The notes under the pieces were generated by a model. The model ran no database searches. It was not told the DNA's origin and saw only the letters and a program-made list of their open reading frames with translations. A stretch of DNA of 64,000 nucleotides from the NCBI GenBank assembly GCA_002179805.1, contig NAVB01000506.1:1-64000 (forward strand), given 5' to 3'. Below are positions 24,801 to 35,077 of this stretch, one piece after another. Origin of the DNA: Acanthamoeba lenticulata (taxonomy: Eukaryota; Discosea; Longamoebia; Acanthamoebidae). Position 1 is the first letter of the stretch; every line of letters begins with the position of its first letter. The translations under genes and the position numbers were made by a program.

Positions 24801-27271
24801 TGTCCCGCTGGGCGCGGGCAGCACCAGGGAGCTCGCGGCGGACAGCGACGAGTAGCCGATCCCGTTGACAGCGAGAACAGCCACCGAGTAGTTCACGCCA
24901 AACTCCAGACCTGGCATAAATTATTAAATACAATGAAATTTAAAAATCGCAAAAACAATGGTTTAATTGGAAAAAGGGATTGACGTTACCGCTGACGGCC
25001 AGCCTTGTGTCAAAGGCCGGGAAGGGCAGCGACCCGTTGCTGGACTGGACAAACACGACGTAGGCGGTGACCGTGGAGCCGCCGTCGTTCGCCGGAGCGG
25101 TCCACGAGACCGTAGCCCCGGAGCTGGTGAGGTCGCTGAAGGAGGGCCTACCCGGAGGCGCGGGAACGGTCTGGCCATTGTTGGTGGTGAAGACGAGCGT
25201 GGCCGGCTGGCCGTTGCCGATGGCGTTGACGCCGTAGACGATCGCGGTGTAGGTTGAACCCGGTTGCAGACTCTGGAGCGTCACGCTCGTGCCCAGGGCC
25301 ACGACGAACTGGACCGAGTCCAGGCCGAGCCTGAGCTCAACCTGATAGTAGGCAATGGGCTCGCCGCCGTCGTAGTCGGGCAGACCCCAGTTCAGGGCCG
25401 CCGCGTTGCTCGTGACAAACACGGCCGCGAGGTCGAGGGGCCTGCCGGGGGCCGACTTCAGGGTGACAAACCACGAAGTGCCGTTGCCGTCAGACGAGGA
25501 GCCGGCGTTGTTCGCGGCCGAGACCCGCACCGTGTAGTTGCTCGCCGGCCGCAGACCTGATCTCGAGTTTTTCAGTGTCTTGGCCCAAGGCAATCGCCAC
25601 ATCGCCAAAGAGGGGCTCCTGGTGCCACGTACCGGTGACCAGGAAGAACAGGGCGGACCCGGCGTCGTAGCGAACCACGTTGCTCCCCAAGAGTACGTCC
25701 ACGTTGTAGCGGATGTCGCCGGTGACGGTGACAGGAGGCATCCAGGACACGTTGGCCGAGGTGGCCGTGATGGCGGTGACCACCTTGTTGAGCGGCGCAG
25801 AAGGAAGGTCGATCGTATCAAAGGAAATGGCGCGAAGGCCGGTATTCGACATGCCGACCGCGTTCATGGCCTGCACGGTGAAGGTGTAGGTGCTGCTCGG
25901 ACTCAGGCCGGTGAGGACGTAGGAGAGAGCTGTGGTGAAAAATTGCTGCTCGACTCCAAAGGTGTTCCTGCAGGCGTTTGTTCAGCGTTTGAGTTGAGTG
26001 AGTCCTGACTTCAATCAAACAAGGGACTAGAGCATGTCTGCAAACCAACCTGACGGTCAACACGTAAGCGGTGATGGGCGTGCCGCCGTCAGAGGTCGGC
26101 GGCAGCCAGCTGATGGTAGCGCTCGTGTCGGTGATGTTGCCGACGCTCGCGTTCCTCGGGAGCGAGGGCGTCTGGAACGTCGTCACGCTGACAAGTTGGC
26201 TTGCCGGTGAGGAGCCGACCAAGTTGACCGCCTTGACCTGGGCGGTGTAGGTCTCGCCGGGCTGGAGCGCTGTGACTTGAACGCTTCTGACTGTGCTTCC
26301 CAGCACGAAGCTGTTCACGGCGGTGCCTTGGCTGCAATCAACCAATCAATCATCAAGTTAAAGTTGAGTCCTTGACAGAGGCTCCACTTCCTCCAGCAAA
26401 CCTTTGGCTTGAACGAACCTCGTCATGATCTCCACAGCATACTGCGTGATGGGCTGACCGCCGGAGGAGAACGGCCTGCCCCAGGTGAGCACAAAGGACA
26501 TAGACGTGGTGTTGACGACGTTCACATTGGACGGAGCGTCGGGAACTCGCGGCGACAAGGTGGTGAACAAGACGTCGGCGCTGGGCGCCGATAAGGTGAC
26601 GTTGGAGCCCACCGTGTAGATCCTGGCCCGATAGGACGTGCCGCCAGACAGGTCTGGCGCCAGCAAGAAAGACGAAAAGAAGAAGGAAAAGTAGGGCTTC
26701 AGCGGGTGGGAGCGACGAGGACTGAGCCAGGGAGGGGAGGTGGAACCTTGGTAGAAATAAGTGTTGGTGCTGACGTCTACAGACGCGTAGAGGGAAATGC
26801 CGCCGGCGCTGCAGTTGCCGAAAAGAAGAGGTTAGAATGTTGTTCGATCGAGTTGGAAAGATGTAGCGAGAAAGATGTAGCGAGATTCAAAGATGGGATT
26901 GAGTTTACGTTGACTCTCCAAGAATCAGATATCGCTCAGCGTTGGAGGGCAGGCCAGAGGCGGGGGCTTGCCACAAGAACAACGCCCAAGATTCGGTGAC
27001 GGTAGGAACTGAGAATCCAGTGGGAGGGAGTAGTGGGACGACGGCCACGCCTCGCGTGTGACTGCTCACTTTCTCATTGTGGTGGTATTTGGGGACTGGA
27101 TCAAGAACAAAAAGTGGTGTGAGAAGAAGGTGCAGAGATCTCTGCTACGGGAGACAGTGAGTAGAGAAAGGTGAGCCTACCGTTCCCTCGTGAGCTCTTG
27201 GACGCTATCACGTTCCCGCAGAGGAGAACAAGCAGGAGGAGGACGCACGTGAATCCTCGCCCGCCTCTCAT
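18834..27271 (-). CDS. Giant secreted or surface protein: FN3 domains plus Ser/Thr/Pro-repeat stalk
   Basis: The first exon (27271-27181) encodes a signal peptide, MRGGRGFTCVLLLLVLLCG. In-phase exons then give several fibronectin type III domains, recognisable by PDAPSNVNVVNTTSMSFVLTW, LQPGETYTAQVKAVN, LPRNASVGNITDTSATISW, LSPSSTYTFTVQAMNAVG, LRPASNYTVRVSAANNAG, APGRPLDLAAVFV and SGATVSWTAPANDGGSTVTAY (27095-24850). From 24830 to 18834 a single exon encodes about 2000 residues built almost only from Ser, Thr, Pro and Ala with some Arg, in short repeats such as SPTRTPTGTPTAS. The end is LSRSPFRTPTV and TAG. An apparent frame change near 25560 is an intron (GTACGT to GATCAG). I see no membrane segment or GPI signal at the C-terminus. 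Likely heavily O-glycosylated and extracellular (inference). Confidence 0.8.
18900..24830 (-). repeat. About 6 kb of degenerate Ser/Thr/Pro codon repeats
   Basis: Tandem units of roughly 12 to 54 nt encode variants of SPTRTPTxTPTAS and PTASISVSASPTR. One subregion (about 21180-21540) repeats an 18-nt unit almost perfectly (ACGCCCACGGCGTCGGCC and variants on the coding strand). The unit length and composition leave both strands free of stop codons for about 2000 codons. This is coding repeat DNA of the preceding gene. Confidence 0.85.
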
Positions 27272-27795
27272 CTTCCACACTTGCCAAGGAAGGGAGTTTA
27301 GTGGTCAAAAGAGGAGTGGCGCGCAAGGTCTGTGTTCTTTCGCGCAAGCCCACCAAGCGTCGCTGGCCAGACCAGATAATTTCTTTTTAAGGACAAGGGT
27401 CTGGACGGCCGCATTTCAGGTTTGGGTGTTTTGGCTGCGCTAAGTCCAAGCACCTGCGAAGGACACGGAGACACGGAGCTCGACCGTCAGCACCTGGGCA
27501 GCTTCGCAGCCATGCACAAGCGAGTGGGCTGCACCACGCAAGGTTGGCGCGAACCTTCCATGTCCGCAAGAAGCAAGTGTCTTCTGCTCTTTTTAACGCT
27601 TTTCCTCGTGATATGGGAAATGGAAACTCCGAATATAGGAATGAAAAGAATGAGAGCACGAAGCTGACGTCACCTCGCCGAGCAGTTCGCCGAGCATTGT
27701 GGCGCCGCTTTGCTGTATCGGCGTCGTTCATTGAAGCAAGTGACTTGGGCGTGGAGGTAAAACAGCAAAGGCAAGTAACCACAGCACCGTTCAAA
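27272..27795. other. Divergent promoter region
   Basis: This region separates the start codons of the FN3-stalk gene (minus) and the SRPBCC gene (plus). It holds only short, unsupported open frames. Nothing specific was recognised. Confidence 0.4.
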
Positions 27796-28504
27796 ATGGC
27801 CAGCAAGTCAGGATACAAGGGTAAGGTCCACGTGAGCACCGTCATTGAAGCGCCGCTCGAGGCAGTCTGGGCAGCGGTTAGCTCATTCTCCGACCTTTCG
27901 TGGGCGGGCCTCTCCTCCAAGCACGAGAGTACAGCTTGCCCTTCTCACTTGCCCAGCAAGTTGTGGCGCATTAATGACCTTTGGCGCGGGGGACATAGCG
28001 GAGGGCTATGCCAAGGAAGATAATGTCATTGGAAAGAACAGACGGATCGAACTGCCTGGCGACAAGCACCTCCTGGAGACCCTCAACAGCTACTCCTCCA
28101 CCGTATAGTATACTCCTCTCAAACCACAAAGGTGAACTGGAACGCATTGCAATTGCTCATGGCATGCCATTCCCACAGGAGCACTTTTACACGTACTCGA
28201 TAGTGGACGCGACGGGCGTGTTCCCAGGTCTCTGCAACAACTATCATGCTCGTCTCTCGTTCAAGCGCGTGACCACCAAGAACGCCACCTTTGCCGAATG
28301 GTGCTTCCCCCTTTTCCTCCAGCCCTGCTCGTGCCCGTGGCTGACGCCGAACCCGCTTGGACATGTCTTTGCCGCCACAGGAGCGCTGAGTTTGATGGTG
28401 AGGACGCAACCGGACCCACCGTGGAGAAAACCGTCGAACAAGGCGTGTTCGTTGCTGGCTTCGACAAGCTGCGACAGCTCCTGGCCGATACCCTCAAGAA
28501 CTGA
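27796..28504 (+). CDS. SRPBCC (START/Bet v 1-fold) superfamily protein, small-ligand binding
   Basis: The start is MASKSGYKGKVHVSTVIEA at 27796. The pattern VIEAPLEAVWAAVSSFSDLSWAG is the first strand and helix of polyketide-cyclase/Bet v 1-like SRPBCC proteins. Later parts fit the fold: MTFGAGDIAEGYAKEDN, FYTYSIVDATGVFPG, YHARLSFKRV..NATFAEWSAEFDG (the family's TTVTWSA strand) and the C-terminal helix EQGVFVAGFDKLRQLLADTL, with TGA at 28502-28504. Four exons are needed, with introns at 27929-27956, about 28104-28177 and about 28297-28379. The first intron is only 28 nt but its phase fits. The ligand and pathway are unknown. Length after splicing is about 165 residues, normal for the fold. 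Confidence 0.7.
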
Positions 28505-28769
28505 CCAGATTAGACCTTGATGACGAAGTGCTACTCGCTTACATGAGCTTCGCGGAGCCCTTCCTGCCCCCCCCCCCCTTCTCTCCCCCTCACACGTCAG
28601 TGGACGAACTGAGGCCTCTTGGCCACGAGTCTTCCTGTTCCAATTCTACGCCTTTCTTATGTGGCAACAATTAATTGCTCCTCCACTGAGCGTTCTTGAA
28701 AAAATGACGGGGGGAGTGTCTCCTACTCGGCAGCCACCAGTGGTCGCTGAGCGCAGCAGCCTAGACCCT

Positions 28770-29489
28770 AACTCTTCTGTTGGACCTCAAAATACGGACG
28801 ATCGAGCTGGACGGTAGGACGTTGGTGCATGACTCTCACCATCGAGGCCTATTCGTGTGTTTGAGAGCTCAACGGCCCTTTTCTGAACAGAAACTCAGCG
28901 TCTTGGGCGCGGTCGCATCTCTTGGAGAGTTCGAAGAGGACCACAAGGCGCCGTCACCCGGACTTAGGCTCATTAGGGGCCCCGACTTTGACCGCATGTG
29001 TGGCCTGGCGTTCGTCTTTGATGCCACCGGTACGGCGCCCGCTGCGGGTTCACCCTGCTTGTCTTTGGATGGCAGTACAGTGGACTGATCACCGGTATGA
29101 GCTGCACCAGATCGCGCCTCCTTCGACGATTTGAGCCAGTCCGCATCATGGACCTTCGTGACAACATGTGGTCAGCCGTTCGAGGCTATGGCCTTTGCCA
29201 CCAAGTACATCGAAATCGACGTGCGAAAGAGCTCTTCTTCACTCTGGCTCGCGACGCTGTGCGTAAGTTCTTGGAGAACCTTCCGCCCTCTCGCTTCCTC
29301 TACAGCGGGGAGCCGGGCATGCTGCCCGCCTCGGCCTTCAGCCTGGCCGAGCAGTGCCTCATGCGGCTGGCGGAGATCCACCGCGACAGCCCTCCGGCGG
29401 TGCAGGAAGCCCAGCTGCAGCGGTTGCCCCGAGAGCTGCAGGAGCGCCTCCGGGTCGCCTACACGCGGGCCCGCAGCGTTGGCGCATAA
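28770..29489 (+). pseudogene. Degenerate Rab-like GTPase locus with SOCS-box-like C-terminus
   Basis: Rab-family landmarks appear in order but damaged. LLDLKIRTIELDG at about 28776-28815 matches the Rab switch I strand (VDLKIRTIELDG). RGPDFDRMCGLAFVFDATDRASFDDLSQ, after removing an intron 29030-29108 (GTACGG to ACCAG), matches the RGA-G-VYD-T-ESFDD segment. PFEAMAFATKYIEIDV matches the EA-FA-KY-ETSA segment, and a one-base shift then leads into ELFFTLARDAVRKF. No P-loop (GxxxxGKS/T), no DTAGQE and no NKxD were found, so nucleotide binding looks lost. The tail SLAEQCLMRLAE with LQRLPRELQERLRVAY resembles a SOCS box, as in Rab40 proteins. It could instead be a divergent gene with unseen short introns. 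TAA is at 29487-29489. Confidence 0.5.
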
Positions 29490-29563
29490 CAAATCGGGAA
29501 ATGTTTTTTTAAAAGTGTTTTTAAAATTCCTCTTTTAAATTTAAAACAAATAGAAAATGAAAC

Positions 29564-32500
29564 TCAGCTGGTGGCCACAAACTCGAACAAGAAGGTGCGG
29601 ATCTCGGACGGGAGAAGCGTCACCACCGCAGCTTCCTCAGGAGAAGCTCTGGCCTGGTGATGTTGCTGGCGGCTGGCGTGGTGACGATCAACTCCGCCCG
29701 CGTCTTCTTCTTGGACACCGGCCGTGTGCCACTGGAGCCGGCGGACGTCGGCCTTGACGCGGTTGCCCGTGAGGTTCATCTCCGTGATGGCCTTGAGCGT
29801 CCGGCCCTGAAGGCGCAGCAACGAGGCGAGGTCCACCTCCACCGGGACCGAGTACTGCGGGCTCTCGCCGGCCTCAAAGATGTGCTGCAGCCGCACGAGC
29901 ACACGAGACGTCGTCGTCGCGGCCCTTTCGTGTTTGTTCTTGTGGGCAAAGGCCGACGGGTGAGCCGAGAACTGCGTGAAGTTGAAGTAGTCCTGCGTGT
30001 AGAGCGACAGCAGGTGCACGTTGTAGGGCAGCTCCCCGTTGAGGCCGTTGAGCTGCTGCGCGCCCGCCGTGGACCTCGTCGTGGTCTGCTGATAAAGGGC
30101 CTTGTGGACGGGGAACTGCTGAAGGATGGCCAGCTTGCGGTGGAGCTGCGTCGAGGCCTGGACGCCGTCAAAGACGAGCCACAGGGCCTGCTGGGTGCGG
30201 TTCTTGTCGTCGAGCGTCTCGCCTACGCCGCGGCCGTCGTCCGACACGCAGCGGCGGTCGAGCATGATCTCGAGCTCGCCCGCGTTCAGGCTCGCTGCGC
30301 CGTGCGCCCGGTCGCTGACCAGCGTCAGCTGGCGCGCGCCGTCCGAGCCCTTCTCGTCGCGCAGAAAGGCGCGGGCGACCATCGGGAAGTAGTTGGCCGG
30401 GACCGGGTCGTGCTTGGAGGCGTTGAACACGCGGCGCTGGACCAGCAGCGCGTTGTCGTCGGTGTAGCTCGTCAGCCGCGAGTCCAAGTCGGTCGTGAAG
30501 CGCGTCACGAGCTCGGTGCCGGGGTCGATCGGCCCGAGCTCCTCGGTCAGCTCGACCCAGTCGCCCACCAGCGCGTCGCCGTTGGACGCCTTGAACACGC
30601 GCACGGTCTGGGCGTAGCCGGGGCGCCAGGCCTGCTGGAGCTCCTCAACGAGCGGCCCGACGTAGCTCACGGTCTGGACCACGCTGCCACCGCTCGAAGG
30701 CGCGACGCGCTCGACGATGGCGTCGCGCCGGAGGAGCACCCAGTCAAGCTGCACCTCGCCGGCGGCCCAGCCGGCGGCGGCAGAGCTGTGGAGGTTGACC
30801 CGGAAGGACCGCTGGCCGTCGATCGGCCGCACTGTCGTCGCCCACGTGTTGTTGTTCTTGGCGCCGCCGCGCACGCTGAGGAGGATGAGCGGGTTGCGCC
30901 AGAACTCGGTGTGGACGACGTTGACGACGACGACGGTCGTTGGCGGCAGCGACGGGCCGGACGGCGAGGCCGGGACGGCCGTGCTGCCCGAGACAAAGGC
31001 CGGGTAGACCGGCGGCAGGTTGCTCGACGAAGACGACGAGGGCGTGGCGTTGGCCGACGGGGAGAAGGCCCACCAGGTCAGGCGGACGTCCTGGTCCCAG
31101 CCGCCGCCGTTGACGCGCTGGACATTGATGACGGCGAACTGCGGCGTGACGAGCTGGACGCCCGTGGCAAAGGTGTCGTCGTAGTTTTGGCCCGTGGCCG
31201 TCACCATCACGCGGGGGACGTCGGTAAAGGCGCCGGCGCTGAACTTGATCACGGCCTGGGCGACCGGCGCGCCGCGCGACGGCCCGACGTCGACCGTGCC
31301 AAACTGGGAGCCCGCGATGGGCAGGTCGGTCGCGGAGGTGAAGGCCAGGTAGTCCACCTGGAGGCTCTGGCTCCAGCCCTGCGGGTTGGCGTTGGGGTTG
31401 TCCACCCGGTAGATGTTGAACGTAACGTCCTTCGTTGTCACCGCCCGCACGCTCATCGCGAACGTGTCTATTTATAATTTTTTAATTTTATGAAACGAAT
31501 TAGCATTCTTTTTATAAAATTAAAAATTGAAAAATAGAAGTATTAAAAAAAATGCGTGACGAACCGTTAAAGTCCTGACCGCGGGGCGTGGCGAGCACGT
31601 AGGGCGCGCTTGTAGCGTACGGGCGCGGGAAGTGGCGGGTGGACACGAGCAGGTCATTGTTCTGTGCGCCGCCCGCGTTGTAGCCGGAATTCGACGTCGG
31701 CCTGATGGATGGACGACGAAAGCACAAGCAGGTCAGTGATGAGCGAGAGAGGGCGTGCGCCCGCGGTAATTGTGGTGAAAGGGAAGAAGGACGCAACTGG
31801 AAGATGTAGGCGCCCGAGGCCTGGATCTCCTCCCCGCTGGCCGGGAGGTACTGCAAGAAGTCCTGCTCTACGCGCAGGCTCATCCCGCTCTTCTTGTTCG
31901 TGATTGCCCCAATCCTGAAAATAGTTGGAAAAATAGTTGGAAAAATAGATCAATTTTTTTAATGAATAATGTTATTATGTGTTTATAAAATGACAGTACC
32001 GATTGGAGGACGGATCGAGGTTTACGCGAAGGAATTCGTTTTCGATGGAAGACGCGGCCGAGCGTGGGACGGGAGTGCCGAGGTGAGCGCGCCCCGCGTC
32101 ATCGTCGCCCTGCGTCAGCGCGACAATGTGGAACGTGCGCAGCTCGAGCGGCTGCAGATCCACCAGGAAGAACAAGTTGTAGGCCGCCGACCCTTTTATA
32201 ACAAGGCTTACGTCAGCACAACCAATAATAAGTTTAAAAATCAAGAAAAATAAATCAAGAATTTAAACAATCAAAAACGGAGTTGGGGCGAACCAGCGTC
32301 GAGGCTGTAGGCCGGGATTGGGTTGGCCTGCGAGGCGACGGGCTGTCCCGAGGCGGCGTCCACCACCTTGACGTTGAAGGTCGCCACCGGGATCCGCATC
32401 ATCTCCTTGCGCGCCCAGCCCAGCGGGTTGAACAGCGTCACGACAGTCGTCGTCGCTGCGTCCTCGGAAATGGCGGGCCCGGTCGGCTTCTGCGACCGCG

Positions 32501-34584
32501 CTATGGTGTTGGTGATGAAGTCATTGACGGCTTTGTTGCCCATGTCCAGTCGCGTCGTGTAGTCCACCGCAACCTGCAAAATCCCAGCAAAATTAAATTA
32601 ATAATTGAATATGAATTATGAATACAAAAATAATTAAGAAATTAAGATACATTTAATAAAAATTGGGGACACGTACTGCGGTCTTCTCGGTACCGGTGAC
32701 GGCGTCGTGGTGGGTGGCCACGGAGGTGGCCTGCCGGAGGACCTCCAGCTGCGAGTTGGCCTTGATCTTGGCCTGCTCGTTGGGCAGCAGCGCCGAGTCC
32801 TTGAACAGGGTAAACAGCAGTTCACCGGCGTGCAGCAAGCTGTCGCTCTGCCTCACGTAACTGCCACATCGCGACCATCATCAAATCAGCATCTGATGAC
32901 CGTTGATCGGGCTCATGAGCAAGAGGGGAGGAGAAGGGGGAGGGCGAGACCCCTTTAGCGCGACGCGCGAGGTGAAGTAGCCGCTCCAGTACGAGCCGTT
33001 GGACGTGCCGTCCGCGTAGGGGAAGAAGTCGCCTGCAGCCGCGCCCATACGTATCATCAGTGCGACGCCGTCGTGCGCGATTGTTTGAGTAAAAGCTCCC
33101 AGAGGGAGGCAGCAACCGTTGTAGACGGGCCAGGTGAGGTTGAGCGTGTTGACGGCGGCCACGTAGTCGGAGAGGAAGGCATAGCGGGCCTTGACGCCCG
33201 TCCGGGCCGTGTTCTGGTTGACGTACTTGATCAGCTTGTCCATCTGCACGAACGACGTGAACCTGATCAAGAGATGCAGCTCATAAGAGGTCAGAGCCCT
33301 TCTAGAAGGAGTCGTTGAAGATGCGAATCTTCCGGACGTACGCCTCGCGGTGGGCAAAGTCGTCGCCAAAGGGCACGAGGAGCTTGTTGTGGCGGTAGTA
33401 CTGTGCGCGGTTCTTGGCCATCTTCACAAAGTTGTTCACCATCTGGTCGACGTTTTCGTCAAAGATGCGCGGGTCGTCCTGGATGTAGACACCGTTCCAG
33501 CCTGAACTCACAGGTGGAGGTCGAGGTGAAGTCAGAGCTCGGTGGACAAAGGCAAGAAGGAGAGCGAAGACAAGGGACGACGGACCGTCATCGTCGTTGA
33601 AAGCGCACTCGCTGGGCGAGGAATACCAAGTGTCGAGGACATGGACCCAGATCTCCTTGCCGTCGGCGGGACGCCACACAAACTCGAGGCGCTTGTCGGC
33701 CTTCCACCGGTCCTTGATGTCCAGCGGGATCCGGTTGAGCACGAAGCCGTCGAAGCCGACGTCGGCCCAGAGCGAGGCCGTCGCCGCGCTGTGGCCGAAC
33801 GGGTCGATGTGCCAGGCCGACCGCGCGTGCGCTCTGCTCGGCGTTGGTTGTGCAGTGAGTGAGTTCAGGGATGACAAGACAAAGATGAAACAAGGAAGAA
33901 GAAGGACGAACCCGAGCTCCTTCTCGAGGAAGGCCGCGCCGTGGCTCATTTGGTTAATCTCCTCATAGTAGGTGGTCACGCCCTCATCGTTCATGGCGAT
34001 GCCGCCTGCAGTTGCCGAGAGGCCGATCAGAAACAACGCCCAACGATGGCTGATGATCATGAGCAGAGCAGAGGAGACACGGACCAAGGTTGAACTCGAG
34101 CTGGCCACGTCGATAGAGGGTGCGGACCTGGTCGCGGCGGGACTCGGGCAGGCGGTCCCACCAGCGCTGGAAGTAGGCCATCTCCACGTACGTGAACTTG
34201 CGCTCTGGATTGTCTAGCAACTGCTGGATGCACGAGTCCAAGATCCATTGGACCTGGATTGCCAATAGAGAATAGAGGTGAGGTGAAGCAGCGATTGATG
34301 AAGATGAGGAAAAGATGTAGGGACCTGGCGAATGTAGTATTGATCCACAGAAAGAAGCCAGCCAACGTCATCATGGGTGTGAGGAATGACGAAAACTTCT
34401 ATCACGTCGTCATCTGCAGCTGAGGCGCCAGATCTGCACGAGGTCGCGTGGGTGCTTCAGCAAGCGAGAAAAGAAAAATGAAGTGCAAGGGGAAAGCAAC
34501 TCACCCGGCAGCGTGCGGCAGGGCTAAAGCAAAGAGGACGAGGGCCGCCACAAAGCAGGTTGCACCCGCTTCAAGGCGAGGCAT
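29564..34584 (-). CDS. Lysosomal-type alpha-mannosidase (GH38) with three inserted H-type-lectin-like repeats
   Basis: The signal peptide MPRLEAGATCFVAALVLFAL starts at 34584. The catalytic part has VFVIPHTHDDVGW (zinc-binding His and Asp), HIDPFGHS (nucleophile Asp), WRPADGKEIWVHVLDTWYSSP, YNG/GDFFPYADG and THHDAVTGTEK. After the mid domain and SGAYIFRPTSN, where the family normally goes straight to its C-terminal beta domain, there are about 300 extra residues in three repeats (31690-30720; strands QVDYLAF, RLTWWAF and QLDWVLL). The C-terminal GH38 domain then resumes: WRPGYAQTVRVF, GPIDPGTELVTRFTTDLDSRLTSYTDDN, ELEIMLDRRCVSDDGRGVGETL, VHLLSL and PSEIRTFLFEF, with TGA at 29564. Role: hydrolysis of alpha-mannosides from N-glycans in lysosomes or phagosomes. 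More than 12 exons. Confidence 0.9.
30720..31690 (-). other. Three H-type-lectin-like repeats inside the alpha-mannosidase
   Basis: Repeat 1 (across the intron at about 31570-31465) has PYVLATPRGQDFN-DTFAMSV and ends GWSQSLQVDYLAF. Repeat 2 (31300-31060) has PRVMVTATGQNYDDTFATGV, VINVQRVNGGGWDQDVRLTWWAF. Repeat 3 (31020-30720) has NPLILLSVRGGAKNNNTWATTV and GWAAGEVQLDWVLL. The shared frame is a P-V-strand, a D/N-T-F/W-A-x-x-V core, then G-W followed by a V-x-W/Y-[VLA]-F strand. This is the layout of H-type lectins such as Helix pomatia agglutinin and discoidin C-terminal domains, which bind terminal sugars. Assignment is by pattern only. Confidence 0.6.
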
Positions 34585-35077
34585 GTGAATGTTCTAGTTG
34601 GGGACAGGGAGGGAAATGAGGAAGAGTGTCCCTTGTCCCGCATCGCAATTTATTCGTCGGTACCAATCGCCACAGGACAACGAAGGCTTTTTGCTCGTGA
34701 GGTACAATGAGTCGGTCAGCCACCTTACGCGTTGGCTCTACACGGCTGGGTGTTCGGCGTTGGGAGGCGAGGGCGCTTGCTGTGGTATCCAGCCGTCCCA
34801 TCGCCGATGTGGGTGGTGGGCCAAGGCGGCTGCTGTACGATATGGCGGACCATCTTGCTACACTCATTTCAACGCAGTCTTATTGCTCCCCACTCAACAG
34901 GCAGTGTATGATGCACTTTGCATGCATGTATATGCGATACACTGTGCCGCTCAACTGCGGAGCTGATCGTGCAAACTGATGTTGCGGCTGCTGTGTGATT
35001 CCTACGGGTCTGATCGCGCTCAACACAACCCACGGAGATCTGCACGATGCGTTTTGGGTGATGTTTATCTTATCTTC
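34585..35077. other. Intergenic between two minus-strand genes
   Basis: This is the 5' flank of the alpha-mannosidase and the 3' flank of the METTL21-like gene. A 122-codon plus-strand open frame at 34598-34966 has no family resemblance. Nothing else was recognised. Confidence 0.4.

Noticed and set aside
18841..24855. 2004-codon open frame antisense to the stalk exon
   Set aside because: It mirrors the Ser/Thr/Pro repeat, has no domain or signal peptide, and lacks a plausible gene context. The opposite strand continues the FN3 protein.
25540..25640. Apparent frameshift in an FN3 domain
   Set aside because: A GTACGT...GATCAG intron of about 76 nt restores frame exactly (VTG joined to LRPASNYTV).
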